From Cellulosilyticum lentocellum DSM 5427 (GTDB lineage: Bacteria; Bacillota; Clostridia; Lachnospirales; Cellulosilyticaceae), in NCBI RefSeq assembly GCF_000178835.2, contig NC_015275.1:2005001-2069000 (forward strand): 64,000 nt of DNA, given 5' to 3'. A program made the position numbers and the translations under genes. The notes below the pieces were generated by a model that worked only from the letters and a program-made list of their open reading frames with translations, searched no databases and had not been told where the DNA came from. Below are positions 9,261-20,000 of the stretch, in pieces (position 1 is the stretch's first letter; each line of letters begins with the position of its first letter).

Positions 9261-11175
9261 TTTTTCTACGCTCATATTAGAAGACCGTAAAGAAAGGAAA
9301 GCAGATAAGTTTAAAGGAACTTTTTTAGATTATTTAAATCTATTAAGGGAGGATACGACATCCTACCAGCTAGCTCATGAAAGGTTATATCATCTATTGA
9401 CAAAGCCAGGTGTAGAGCATATTAAAACAGAAGAAGATGCTAGGTTAATGCGTATTTATGGAAAAGAAGTTATTAAACGCTATGCCTTTTTTAAAGACGA
9501 TTTTTTTGGTATTGATCAAACAATCATGAAGATTGTACGTTACTTTTGTTCAGCAGCTATGAAAGGGGAAGAATCAAGGCAAGTCCTTTATTTAGTTGGG
9601 CCTGTAGGGGCTGGTAAATCATCCTTGATTGATGCGATTAAACGTTTGTTAGAAGAAAGCCCTCCTATTTATAGCTTACAGGGATGTCCCATGCGAGAGG
9701 AACCTTTACATCTTTTGCCTAAACATCTAAGGGGGCAAGTCGAAAAACTACTGAATATTAAAATTGAAGGAGATTTATGCCCTGTTTGTAAGTATCGCCT
9801 TATGAATGAATTTAATGGTGAGTATGAAAAATTCCCTGTAGAAGCTATAGACTTTTCTATTCGCTCAAGAAAAGGAATAGGGGTAGTACCTCCAGTAGAT
9901 CCTAATAACCAAGATACATCAGTACTGGTAGGCTCTATTGATATATCAAAAATGGATTTATATCCTGAAGATGATCCAAGGGTATTATCTCTAAATGGTG
10001 CGTTTAATGCAGGTAATCGTGGTATTGTAGAATTTATAGAAGTATTTAAAAATGATGTAGAATATTTACATACGATGATTACAGCAACTCAGGAGAAAAG
10101 TATACCGTCTCCGGGTAAGAACGCCATGATTTATTTCGACGGGGTTATTCTAGCTCATTCCAATGAAGCAGAATGGAATAAATTTAAATCAGATCATACC
10201 AATGAAGCTATATTAGACCGTATCGTTAAAATTGAAGTACCGTATTGTTTAGAGCTAAGTGAAGAAATCAAGATTTATGATAAGATGCTTAAACGTTCCA
10301 ATTTTAATTCTCATATCGCACCACATACCTTAGATTTAGCAGGAATGTTTGCTATCCTTTCTAGACTAGCACCATCTGCGAAGGTAGATCCATTAACCAA
10401 ATTAAAGATTTATAATGGTGAGGAAGTTATTGAAAAGGGAACAACAAAACGTATTGATATCTTGGAATTAAAGGATGAAGCAGAACGAGAAGGTATGTCT
10501 GGCATTTCTACACGTTTTATCTTTAAAGCAATCGATACAGCTTTAGCAGAATCTGAATGCCACTGTATTAATCCAATTGGATTAATGGAAGTTTTATTAA
10601 GAGAGGTTAAAGAACTGACTATTTCTGATGAATTAAAGAAAAAGTATTTGGGCTTTTTACAAGATACGATCAAGAAAGAATATCATAAAATACTTGAGAA
10701 AGAAGTGACAAAAGCCTTTATACATGGTTACAAGGAACAAGCTGAAGATTTATTTAATAATTACTTAGATCATGCCGAAGCTTATGCCAATAAAACAAAG
10801 CTAAAGGATCAAAATACAGGAGAAGAGCTGAATCCTGATGAAGAATTTATGCGTTCTATTGAAGAACAATTAGGCATTACTCAAGCAGGTGCTAAAGGAT
10901 TTAGACAAGATGTGACTTCCTATATGTTCTCTATTGTACGTAATGGCGGAAAAGTGGACTATACCTCCTATGAACCACTTAAAGAAGCTATTGAAAAGAA
11001 ACTCACCACCTCTGTAAGAGAATTATCTCGTATTATTACACAAAATAAGGTAAGAGATAAAGAACAAAATGTCAAATATGATGCTATGGTAGAAGAAATG
11101 AAAGCTAATGGCTATTGTAATCATTGTTGTAATGTGATTCTTAAATATGCTGCTAATAATTTGTGGAAAGATTAG
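9253..11175 (+). CDS. prkA: PrkA-type AAA+/serine protein kinase
   Basis: 640 residues, the normal length for PrkA/YeaG. The Walker A motif GPVGAGKS is at residues 116-123 within the AAA+ domain, and the C-terminal third is the PrkA kinase-like domain. The stretch GDLCPVCKYRLMNEFNGEYE is characteristic of the family. In Bacillus, PrkA phosphorylates proteins and affects sporulation and sigma-K-dependent expression; more recent work proposes a protease role. The three-gene order prkA-yhbH-spoVR matches the conserved stress/sporulation cluster (yeaG-yeaH-ycgB in Gammaproteobacteria). Translation start may be controlled by the 9202-9260 inverted repeat. Confidence 0.95.
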   Translation: MVDFSTLILEDRKERKADKFKGTFLDYLNLLREDTTSYQLAHERLYHLLTKPGVEHIKTEEDARLMRIYGKEVIKRYAFFKDDFFGIDQTIMKIVRYFCSAAMKGEESRQVLYLVGPVGAGKSSLIDAIKRLLEESPPIYSLQGCPMREEPLHLLPKHLRGQVEKLLNIKIEGDLCPVCKYRLMNEFNGEYEKFPVEAIDFSIRSRKGIGVVPPVDPNNQDTSVLVGSIDISKMDLYPEDDPRVLSLNGAFNAGNRGIVEFIEVFKNDVEYLHTMITATQEKSIPSPGKNAMIYFDGVILAHSNEAEWNKFKSDHTNEAILDRIVKIEVPYCLELSEEIKIYDKMLKRSNFNSHIAPHTLDLAGMFAILSRLAPSAKVDPLTKLKIYNGEEVIEKGTTKRIDILELKDEAEREGMSGISTRFIFKAIDTALAESECHCINPIGLMEVLLREVKELTISDELKKKYLGFLQDTIKKEYHKILEKEVTKAFIHGYKEQAEDLFNNYLDHAEAYANKTKLKDQNTGEELNPDEEFMRSIEEQLGITQAGAKGFRQDVTSYMFSIVRNGGKVDYTSYEPLKEAIEKKLTTSVRELSRIITQNKVRDKEQNVKYDAMVEEMKANGYCNHCCNVILKYAANNLWKD

Positions 11176-11184
11176 GCGAAGCTT

Positions 11185-12378
11185 ATGACAACCATTTTTA
11201 AAGAGTTTCAACCCCATAGCAGAGATCGTAGCGTGGAGGATCGCAGACGACATAGAGAGTTGGTTGAGAAGAGTATTAAAGATAATATAGGAAGTATTAT
11301 TTCAGATGAAAGTATTATAGGTAAAGCTAAAAATAAGAAAATCAAAATTCCCATTAAAGGTCTTAAAGAATATTATTTTAAACATGGACGTAATCAAAAA
11401 GGTGTTATTTCGGGGACAGGCGAAGAAGAAAAAGGCAAAAAAATCCCTAAAAAGGAATATGGAGAAGGCAAGGCAGGAGATGAAGGGGCGGGTAATGATG
11501 AAGGAGAAGAAATTTATGAAACAGAGATTACAGTAGAAGAAGCTATTCATTACCTGTTTGAAGATATCAGCCTCCCTTATTTAGAGCATAAACAATTCAA
11601 TGAAATTGAAACTCAGTATGGCTCAAAGAGAAATGGCGTAAGAGATAAAGGTGCTAGATGCCGATTATCTAAGAAACATACAGTTATTGAAAAAATAAAA
11701 AGAGAAAAAAGGCAGCAAAAGACTTATAGCGAAATAGGGCAAAGCTTTAATGCTCAGGATAGAATACCATTTCATCAGGATGACTTAAAATATTTTTACA
11801 AGAAACCAAAGCTCAAGAGAGATTCAAACGCGGTAGTTATTTGTATTATGGATACGTCAGGCTCAATGGGGCAAACAAAAAAATATCTTGCACGTAGCTT
11901 TTATTTTTTACTATATCAATTTCTTAGTATTAAATATATACATGTGGAAATTGCTTTTGTCGCTCATACCACAGTTGCTAAAGAAGTAAGTGAAGATGAT
12001 TTTTTCCATAGAGGAGAAAGTGGTGGAACTTATATTAGTAGCGGTTATGAAAAAGCTTTAGAATTGATTGAAGAAAGATATCATCCTTCTAAATGGAATA
12101 TTTATACTTTTCATTGTAGTGACGGGGATAATTGGGGAGAAGATAATGATAGAGCAGTACAGTTAGCTAACGAGTTATGTGATGTATGCAATTTATTTGG
12201 TTATGGCGAAATTAAAACAAGTACGTATACCAGTACCATTATGTCGAGGTATTTAGAGGATGTGAAAAAAGCAAATTTTACAGCTGTCAAGATTACTAGG
12301 AAAGAAGAAGTATGGACAGCTTTTGTGGAAATGCTTGCTATTGAATCCAAAGCAAAATTGGCTAAGGGAGGTGAGTAG
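11185..12378 (+). CDS. yhbH: YhbH/YeaH family protein (DUF444)
   Basis: 397 residues. A basic N-terminal part includes a charged low-complexity linker (residues about 75-110, GEEEKGKKIPKKEYGEGKAG). It is followed by a von Willebrand A-like domain whose metal-site motif is visible as IMDTSGSMGQTKK near residue 225. The family partners PrkA and SpoVR in stress and sporulation; the biochemical role is not established. It starts ten bases after the prkA stop and overlaps nothing, and its own stop is one base before spoVR, so all three are translated from one mRNA. Confidence 0.93.
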   Translation: MTTIFKEFQPHSRDRSVEDRRRHRELVEKSIKDNIGSIISDESIIGKAKNKKIKIPIKGLKEYYFKHGRNQKGVISGTGEEEKGKKIPKKEYGEGKAGDEGAGNDEGEEIYETEITVEEAIHYLFEDISLPYLEHKQFNEIETQYGSKRNGVRDKGARCRLSKKHTVIEKIKREKRQQKTYSEIGQSFNAQDRIPFHQDDLKYFYKKPKLKRDSNAVVICIMDTSGSMGQTKKYLARSFYFLLYQFLSIKYIHVEIAFVAHTTVAKEVSEDDFFHRGESGGTYISSGYEKALELIEERYHPSKWNIYTFHCSDGDNWGEDNDRAVQLANELCDVCNLFGYGEIKTSTYTSTIMSRYLEDVKKANFTAVKITRKEEVWTAFVEMLAIESKAKLAKGGE

Positions 12379-12379
12379 C

Positions 12380-13660
12380 ATGGATTATACAATGAAGGAT
12401 TTAGAGAGGTATAATGAACAAATAGAAAGTATTGCTGGTGAAATTGGACTTGATTATTATCCTCAAGAATTTGAAATCATTAGTTTTGAGGATATGCTTT
12501 GTTATGAAGCTTATGTAGGTATGCCTTCTCATTATTCACATTGGAGCTATGGTAAAAGCTATGATCGCTTAAAAACAGCATATAGATATAATTTAACGGG
12601 TTTACCCTATGAAATGGTTATTAATTCGAACCCCTGTATTGCTTACCTTATGAAAGATAATAGTTTGGTTTTGCAGGTTTTAACAATTGCTCATGTTTAT
12701 GGGCATAATGATTTTTTTAAGAATAATCGTCTATTTACTACACACACCAATGCAAGACTTACCGTAGAGAAGTTTAAAACCCATGCTGATCGTATCAGGC
12801 ATTATATCAAGGACCCTAATATTGGCTATGAGGCAGTAGAGCAGATATTAGATGCAGCTCATTCCATTCGTTATCAGTGCCACAGCTTTAGAAGTAAACC
12901 TTTTGAACCTAGAGAAGAAGTTATTTATCCTTATGACAATCTCCTTGAATATTTAGGTGCCTTTGGTGATTTAGAAGAGTGGCAAAGAGATGTCATTAAT
13001 ATTGTAATGGAAGAAGGTAGGTACTTTCTTCCTCAGATTGAAACAAAGATTATGAATGAGGGCTGGGCTACCTTTTGGCATTATACAATCTTAAATCGTC
13101 TTAACTTAAATCAGGGGATGAGCTTAGAATTTTATAAGGTGCATAATAGTGTCATTTGTCAAGTGCCAGGTCAGCTCAATCCCTACTATTTAGGATTTAA
13201 AATCTGGCAGGATTTGTATCACCAGTATGATGGTGATTTTAAAAAACTAGCAGAAATCAGAATGCTAGAAAGAGATGCTTCATTTATAAGAAAGTATTTA
13301 ACGTATGACCTAGCAGCGAAGAGTCATCTATGTGAATTTCAGGAAGAAGAGCGTTATTATGTCGTATCTGAAGTAGCTAATGACATAGGCTGGAAACAAA
13401 TTAGAAATACACTTGCTAATAATGTAGGTATGGGTGGTATGCCTGTCGTGCAAGTCAAAGAAATGATACATCAAGAGCACACTTTAGTGTTAGAGCATAT
13501 AAGTGATGACAAAGAGTTAAATCTAGCTTATGCCACGGAAACACTCAAGTATATTCAAACTTTGTGGGGGGGCAAGACGATTTTATATACTACTTTATCT
13601 AATATCCCTAGAAAGATTATTTGTACTACGAGCAAAAAAGTAAGTATAGAGAATATTTAG
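12380..13660 (+). CDS. spoVR: SpoVR family protein
   Basis: 426 residues starting at ATG 12380, which follows GGGAGGTGAG at 12366-12375. An upstream in-frame ATG at 12323 lies inside yhbH and lacks a ribosome site. SpoVR motifs are visible: HVYGHNDFFKNN near residue 115, then NEGWATFWHYTILN (about residue 225) and NPYYLGFKIW. In Bacillus SpoVR affects spore cortex formation; homologues are common beside PrkA and YhbH in non-sporulating bacteria too. A strong terminator follows, so this is the last gene of the cluster. Confidence 0.95.
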   Translation: MDYTMKDLERYNEQIESIAGEIGLDYYPQEFEIISFEDMLCYEAYVGMPSHYSHWSYGKSYDRLKTAYRYNLTGLPYEMVINSNPCIAYLMKDNSLVLQVLTIAHVYGHNDFFKNNRLFTTHTNARLTVEKFKTHADRIRHYIKDPNIGYEAVEQILDAAHSIRYQCHSFRSKPFEPREEVIYPYDNLLEYLGAFGDLEEWQRDVINIVMEEGRYFLPQIETKIMNEGWATFWHYTILNRLNLNQGMSLEFYKVHNSVICQVPGQLNPYYLGFKIWQDLYHQYDGDFKKLAEIRMLERDASFIRKYLTYDLAAKSHLCEFQEEERYYVVSEVANDIGWKQIRNTLANNVGMGGMPVVQVKEMIHQEHTLVLEHISDDKELNLAYATETLKYIQTLWGGKTILYTTLSNIPRKIICTTSKKVSIENI

Positions 13661-13664
13661 ATGT

Positions 13665-13704
13665 AAAGAGTCTTGTTAGCTTTTTAAGTAAACAAGGCTC
13701 TTTT
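13665..13704 (+). terminator. Rho-independent terminator
   Basis: AAAGAGTCTTGTT and AACAAGGCTCTTT form a 13-bp stem with one mismatch, ending in TTTT, just after the spoVR stop codon. Confidence 0.9.
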
Positions 13705-13880
13705 ACTTTGAGAGAAGAAAAAATAAGGGTATAAGTTTGAAAATATTATATAAAATAATGCAATATATAAAATATATTGAATTATATTAAGGAGTAATAT
13801 ATAATAACTATAAGAAAAATGCAGTTAATTTTATAAATATTGCTTAATGGAAAGTGATGTCTGGGGAGATTAATTGCATA

Positions 13881-13925
13881 TTTTTGATACTATAACGGTA
13901 ACGTTACCGGTAAGGATATCAAAAA
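13881..13925 (+). promoter_or_regulatory. LacI-type operator palindrome in amylopullulanase leader
   Basis: A perfect 14-bp palindrome CGGTAACGTTACCG (13896-13909) with a central CG step is flanked by a further inverted repeat, TTTTTGATA (13881-13889) and TATCAAAAA (13917-13925). Central-CG palindromes are typical of LacI/GalR-family operators such as maltose regulators. It lies about 140 bases before the starch-degrading enzyme gene. The rest of 13705-14061 is AT-rich leader in which I see only weak promoter-like boxes (for example TATAAA near 13985). Confidence 0.65.
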
Positions 13926-14061
13926 TGAAATTCTATTATGTTTACTACTTATAAGAAGGGTATTAAATCTATCTTGTAGCTAGTATAAATTAATGGTGAA
14001 AGGAGAAGAGGGGTAAAAGAGTATGAGGTAGAAAAAGGAATGAAGGGGGAATAATTAAACT

Positions 14062-17000
14062 ATGAAATTTAAAGGCAATAAAATAAGACTTGCATGGTTA
14101 CTTGTGATTTGTATGGTATTTTCCATGTTTACGGGATTTAGCATGAACTGGAATACCCTTAAAGCAGCTACATTCACAGTTGTAGATGGTGATAAAGCAG
14201 ATTGGAATACCACTTCTTTAGGAAAAGGTTCATCAGATGGATGGGCAAGTACAATACTTGGAGACTTGTATCTATCTAATGATTCTAAGAATCTTTATTT
14301 TTGGATTGATACTAATATTCCTAACTGGGGTGCTACTGGTATGTATGTTGACCTAGGACTTTATGTAGAAGATCAGGAGGTAGGTGATTCTGCTAATCCA
14401 TGGGGAAATCAATATAATTATACTGCTATGGCAGCAGCGCCACAGTATCATGTGAATATTCGTATTGCAGGTGATGTGGCAGGTTATTCTAGTTTAACAA
14501 AGAGTACAACAGGTAGCGCTATAGAAGTTGTATTAGATACAACAAGTAATCCAAAAGATATTGTAGTGAAAGGTAATAGAACAGTAGGGATTGAAGGTTC
14601 TATTCCATTAACTGCTTTAGGTGTAACGACAGATAGCAAGATTCATCCTATTGTTGTCCTGAGTGGAAATACAAGTAATGAGCATGGTGCATTTAATGTT
14701 ATTCCAGAAGACTCTGCTAATATGTTGGCAGATGCATGGAATGAATCAGGTATTAATATGAATCCACAAGGAACTTATGCTAATACTTATACAGTACAGG
14801 CCTCAAGTGTTGTACCGATTGACTTTACAAGTCCCACTGTATCAGGAAAAGATGTTATCTTTAAGTATATGAATGCTGAAGCTAGTAACGTATACGTAGC
14901 AGGTAGTTTTAATAACTGGAACCAAACTGCTAATCAAATGATATTAAACAGTGAGGGTTTATGGGAAACAACAGTAGAAGTAACTGACATTATTAATGAG
15001 TATAAGTTTGTAGTAAATGGTAAAGATTGGGTTCCTGATCCTAAAAATAATAATAAAACGAGTGGTGGAAATAGTTTAGTTTACATAGAAGGTCTTATAC
15101 AAAAAGAACCTTTAGAGGTGAAAATAGGCGAATTTATTTCTTTACCAAAAGTTAAGTATTATAAAGAAAGTCAGCAGGTAGAGGAAGTAGAACCAGTATA
15201 TTCCTTAGTTAATCCTGATAGCAAATTAAGTTTAAGTAGCAATGTATTAAACGTAGCAGCTGATTACCCAGCAGGAAAAATTCAGCTAAAAGCAGAATAT
15301 AATAGTTTAACAACTACCATAGAAGTTAATGCGGTGACAGAACTCATTAAAAGTCCAGTTATTAATCCTGATGGAACAGTAACTTTTAATATTCCAAGTT
15401 ATACAGGTGAAAAGCTTTATATAGCAGGTACAGTAGAAGGAGAAGACTGGGATGGTAAAGAGATTACTAAAAATGAGAAAGGCATGTTCTCTTATACCAC
15501 TAAAAATCCTGTAGCGCCTGGCAAGTATGAATATAAGTTTAAATTATCTAATAAGGATTGGAATGGTTCTTTTAAAGATCCTTTAAATCCTGGAACTGAA
15601 GATAATTCTATTCTTATTGTACCTGGTCTAGTAGTAGAAGCGATAAGTGTGCAAAAAGGAGTGCCGACTTCTTTGCCTACTAGTGCTACATTATGGGATA
15701 GTCAAGGTAAGAGCACAATCGTAACACCTAGCTATGCTTTAAAAGAACCAGTACCAACAGGGGTTACACTTGAAAATGGTATCCTTACAGTAGATAAAAC
15801 ATTTACTGGTAATAGTGTTGATTTAATGGCTAGTTCAGGAGATCAGGAATTAGTGATTAAAGTAGAAGTAGTAAGTCAACTTTATACTTATAAGATTAAT
15901 TATTATAGACCAACCGCAGATTATACAGATTGGAGTATATGGACTTGGGAAACGGGCAAAGGTGGAGTAGATGTTAGTTTTGCTACTGAGTTAGTAGGAG
16001 AATTTAAACAAGCTCTATATAAGGTACCTAGCAATGCACTTAATTTCAAGTTCAAAAAAGGCGACTGGAAAGGTGAAGATGGTGGAGACCGTATTGTCAC
16101 TGTACCAACAGGGCAAACAGAAGTAGAAGTATGGTGTGTACAAGGGGATGAGAAGGTTTATTATTCAAAACCAGATTTAACAGCTAAAGTGCAAAGTGCC
16201 TTAGCAGACAGCGAAGATACGATACTCGTTAGTTTTAATAACCCTATAACAGCACTAACCGATATTGAACTTAAGGACGTGGCAGCCAATCAGGTTATTG
16301 CAACAACTGCAACTAAAATAAGTGATACTTCAGTAAAATTAGTTATAACAGATGGCACAGCTATTGACGTGACTAAACAATATACAGTAAGTGCACCAAC
16401 CTTTAAAGCTAGCAATGTACTTATGAGAAAAATTCTAGATGATGATGCTTATTATTATTCAGGTGATGATTTAGGGATGACTTATTCATCATCAAGCAGC
16501 ACCTTTAAACTATGGGCACCTACAGCTACTAAAGTAGAAGTGGTACTTTATGACAATGCAGTTACTGAAACAGGTGTTACTCATGCTATGACACGTCAGA
16601 GTGCAGGTGTTTGGACTGTGAATTTAGCAGGTAATTTAGCAGGTAAGTTTTATACCTATACGGTTTACTTTGCAGATGGCAGTGTTAATAAAGATGCAAT
16701 GGACCCTTATGCAAAATCTGCTTCAGTCAATGGTAAAAAAGCAGCCATTATTGATTTAAATGCAACAAACCCAGCTGGTTTTTACAGTAATGTAGGTCCT
16801 GCAGTTGCAAGTTCTGCAGATGCTATAGTTTATGAACTTCATGTAAGAGATATGTCTATTGATCCAAATGCACCATTTATCAATAAAGGCAAATATCTAG
16901 CCTTTACGGAGAAAGGATTAACACTAAATGGTGAACCAGTAGGTATTGATCATCTTAAGAAATTAGGGATTACTCATGTACAGCTTTTACCAATCTATGA

Positions 17001-20000
17001 TTTTGGCTCAGTAGATGAAGCTAGCGCAGAAGCTCAGTTTAACTGGGGGTATGACCCACAAAACTATAATGTACCAGAAGGATCTTATGCTACAGATCCT
17101 ACAGATCCTGTTAAAAGAGTTAATGAACTGAAACAAATGATTAATGCACTTCATGAGGCAGGTATTGGTGTTATTATGGACGTGGTATATAACCATACAT
17201 TTGATACAGATGTGACAAGTCCTTTTAATAAAGTAGTACCTGGTTATTATTATCGAACAGATGATACAGGTAAGTTTACTAATGGTTCAGGTTGTGGTAA
17301 TGAAGTAGCTTCAGAAAGACCAATGGTAAGAAAGTTTATTAAAGACTCTGCTAAGTATTGGGCATCAGAATACAATTTAGATGGCTTTAGATTTGACTTA
17401 ATGGGGCTTATTGATATAGAAACCATGAAGCAAATTACGAGCGAAATCAAGAATGAAATCAAGTCAGATTTTATTATTTATGGTGAACCTTGGACTGGTG
17501 GAAGTACGCCATTACAACAACAAACTGTTAAAGGTAGTCAAAAAGGTCAAGATTTTGGTGTATTTAATGATGAGATTAGAGGGGCCATCAAGGGAGATAG
17601 TGATGGGGCAGGCAAAGGTTTTGCAACAGGTGCAACAGGTCAAGAATCTAGCATTGTAGAAGGTGTAAAAGGTGCAATTAATACTTTTGCTACCAATCCA
17701 ACAGAAGTGGTTTCCTATGTAACAGCTCACGATAATCTTAATCTTTGGGATAAAGTACTTGCTACTATGGGCTTAGATGCCAAAACACCTTATGCAAGCA
17801 TAACCGGTAACGTTTTAGAAAATGAAGCCGTTAAACGAAGCATACTAGCAAATGGCATAGCACTTACTTCTCAAGGTACATCCTTTATTCATGCCGGTGA
17901 AGAATTCCTTAGAACAAAATATGGGGACCACAATAGTTATAAGAGTCCAGATAGCATTAATATGATTAGCTGGGCAAACAGAAACAGCTATAAGGAAGTA
18001 ACTGAGTATTATGAGGGGCTTATTGCTCTTAGAAAAGCACATCCAGCTTTTAGAATGACAACAGATAAAGAAGTTAATGCGAATATAGATGCTTATGTGA
18101 AAAGCAACAACGTAGTAGCTTATACATTAAAAAATAACGCCAATGGTGATACATGGAAAAATATTGTTGTCATTTATAACGGCAATAATACTGTTAAAGA
18201 AGTGAAATTACCAAGTACAGCCGATTGGAAAATCGTTGTCAATGATAAAAAAGCAGGAACAGTAGTTCTTAATCAATTGTCAGCGGCTAGCAGTGTACAG
18301 GTAGCACCATTATCTATGATGGTACTTTATGATGAAGGTACCAATTATGAGCCAATACCTAAAACAATAACTCTTACACCAAGTACTTTAGGTATAGCTA
18401 CTAATCAAAGCAAAATGATTAAAGCAGTTGTGAAAGACCAGATGGGCGCAGTTATGTCAGGTCAAAAGATAATTTGGACAGCTCAAGATGATACGATTGC
18501 AAGTGTAGATAGTATAGGTAAAGTAACAGCTAAGAAAGTAGGAAAGACTGCTATTACAGTAAGCTGTGGAGATGCTACAGCAATCTTACCAGTAGAAGTT
18601 GTTAATGCCTTAACGCCTACTAAAATGGAATTAGCATCACCTCAAGATTATGTTTATGAAGGCTATAAGCTTCAGCTTAGTGCTAAAGTATACGATCAAT
18701 TTAATCAAGAGATGCTAGGCGCTAAAGTAGCATGGCAATCTAGTGATCCTTCTGTAGCTAGTATCAACACTTCTGGAGAAGTAACAGGTATAGTAGCAGG
18801 AGAAGTAACGCTTACAGCAACAGCAGGGACAACAAGTGAAACGCTTAATCTTGTTGTTAAAGCTTATGAAAAACGCTATCTCATCCTTGAATACATAAGA
18901 CCTGATAAGGATTATACAGACTGGAATTTATGGGTATGGGGAACTGGTGCTAAGAATGACCAGATTGATTTTACTGAAATCACAGAGGATAAAGCAATTG
19001 CAGTGATGGAATTAGGTCCAGATGCTGACCGTGTAGGTTTTCTTGTAAGAAAGGGAACAGATTGGAATACAGCTAAACAAGATATTACAAGTGATAGATT
19101 CATTCCAGTTCAAAAGGACCAGACCATTGTTAAAGCAAGAGTAACATCAATGGTACAAGAGATAGAGGTTTTAGCACCAGCAACAGCACCTCAGATTTTA
19201 CCACAAGAAGATAGTATCCTATTCTATTATAGGGATAATAACTTATTCAAAACAGATCAAATGGATACTATTCAAAAAGTAGAGGTTGAAATTAATGGTA
19301 AGCTTTATGACATGGCATATGATGCTAAAAATGAGTTATTTAAGTATACCTATAAAGGTTTAGAATCAGGTAAATACTATTATTGCTATTATGTGACAGA
19401 TGCATTTGGTAATAGAGTGAAAAAACTTGATCCTAACAATGTTAAGGTAGAAAATGGTTTATCTGTTATTGAATATCAAAAACTAGATGTCAAGGTAACA
19501 GGTGAAGTAAAACCAGGTGCCTTTAACTTTAGAGAAAGTGCAGTACTCCACATTAAAGCCGAAGCAGTAGGTGAAGATGCAAACAAGCAACTAGAAATTG
19601 ATAAAATAACAGTAGATTTAACAGGCCTTGGTGGAAAAGCTGGTGTAGTAGTAGATAAAGACTTGAAAGCGATTACTTTAACAGCTACAGAAACTACTAC
19701 AGCAGGGCTTAAACAATTACCAATTCAAGTATATGATGTTTATGGCAATATTTATAAAGGTACAGCGGATGTAACGATTAATCCACAAACGTCAGTAGGA
19801 AAAGACCATTTTGATTGGGATGAAGCAGTCATTTACTTTATGCTAACAGACCGTTTTAATAATGGAGATACAAGTAATGACAGTAATAAGGTTAATGTAG
19901 CGGATAAAGGAGCTTATCACGGAGGAGACTTTAAAGGCGTAACATCAAAATTGGATTATCTGAAAAATTTAGGAATTAATACAATTTGGATTACACCTAT

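Noticed and set aside
17453-17730. Overlapping frames on both strands within the amylopullulanase gene
   Set aside because: The region encodes the conserved GEPW segment of the pullulanase domain; the other frames have no start signals.
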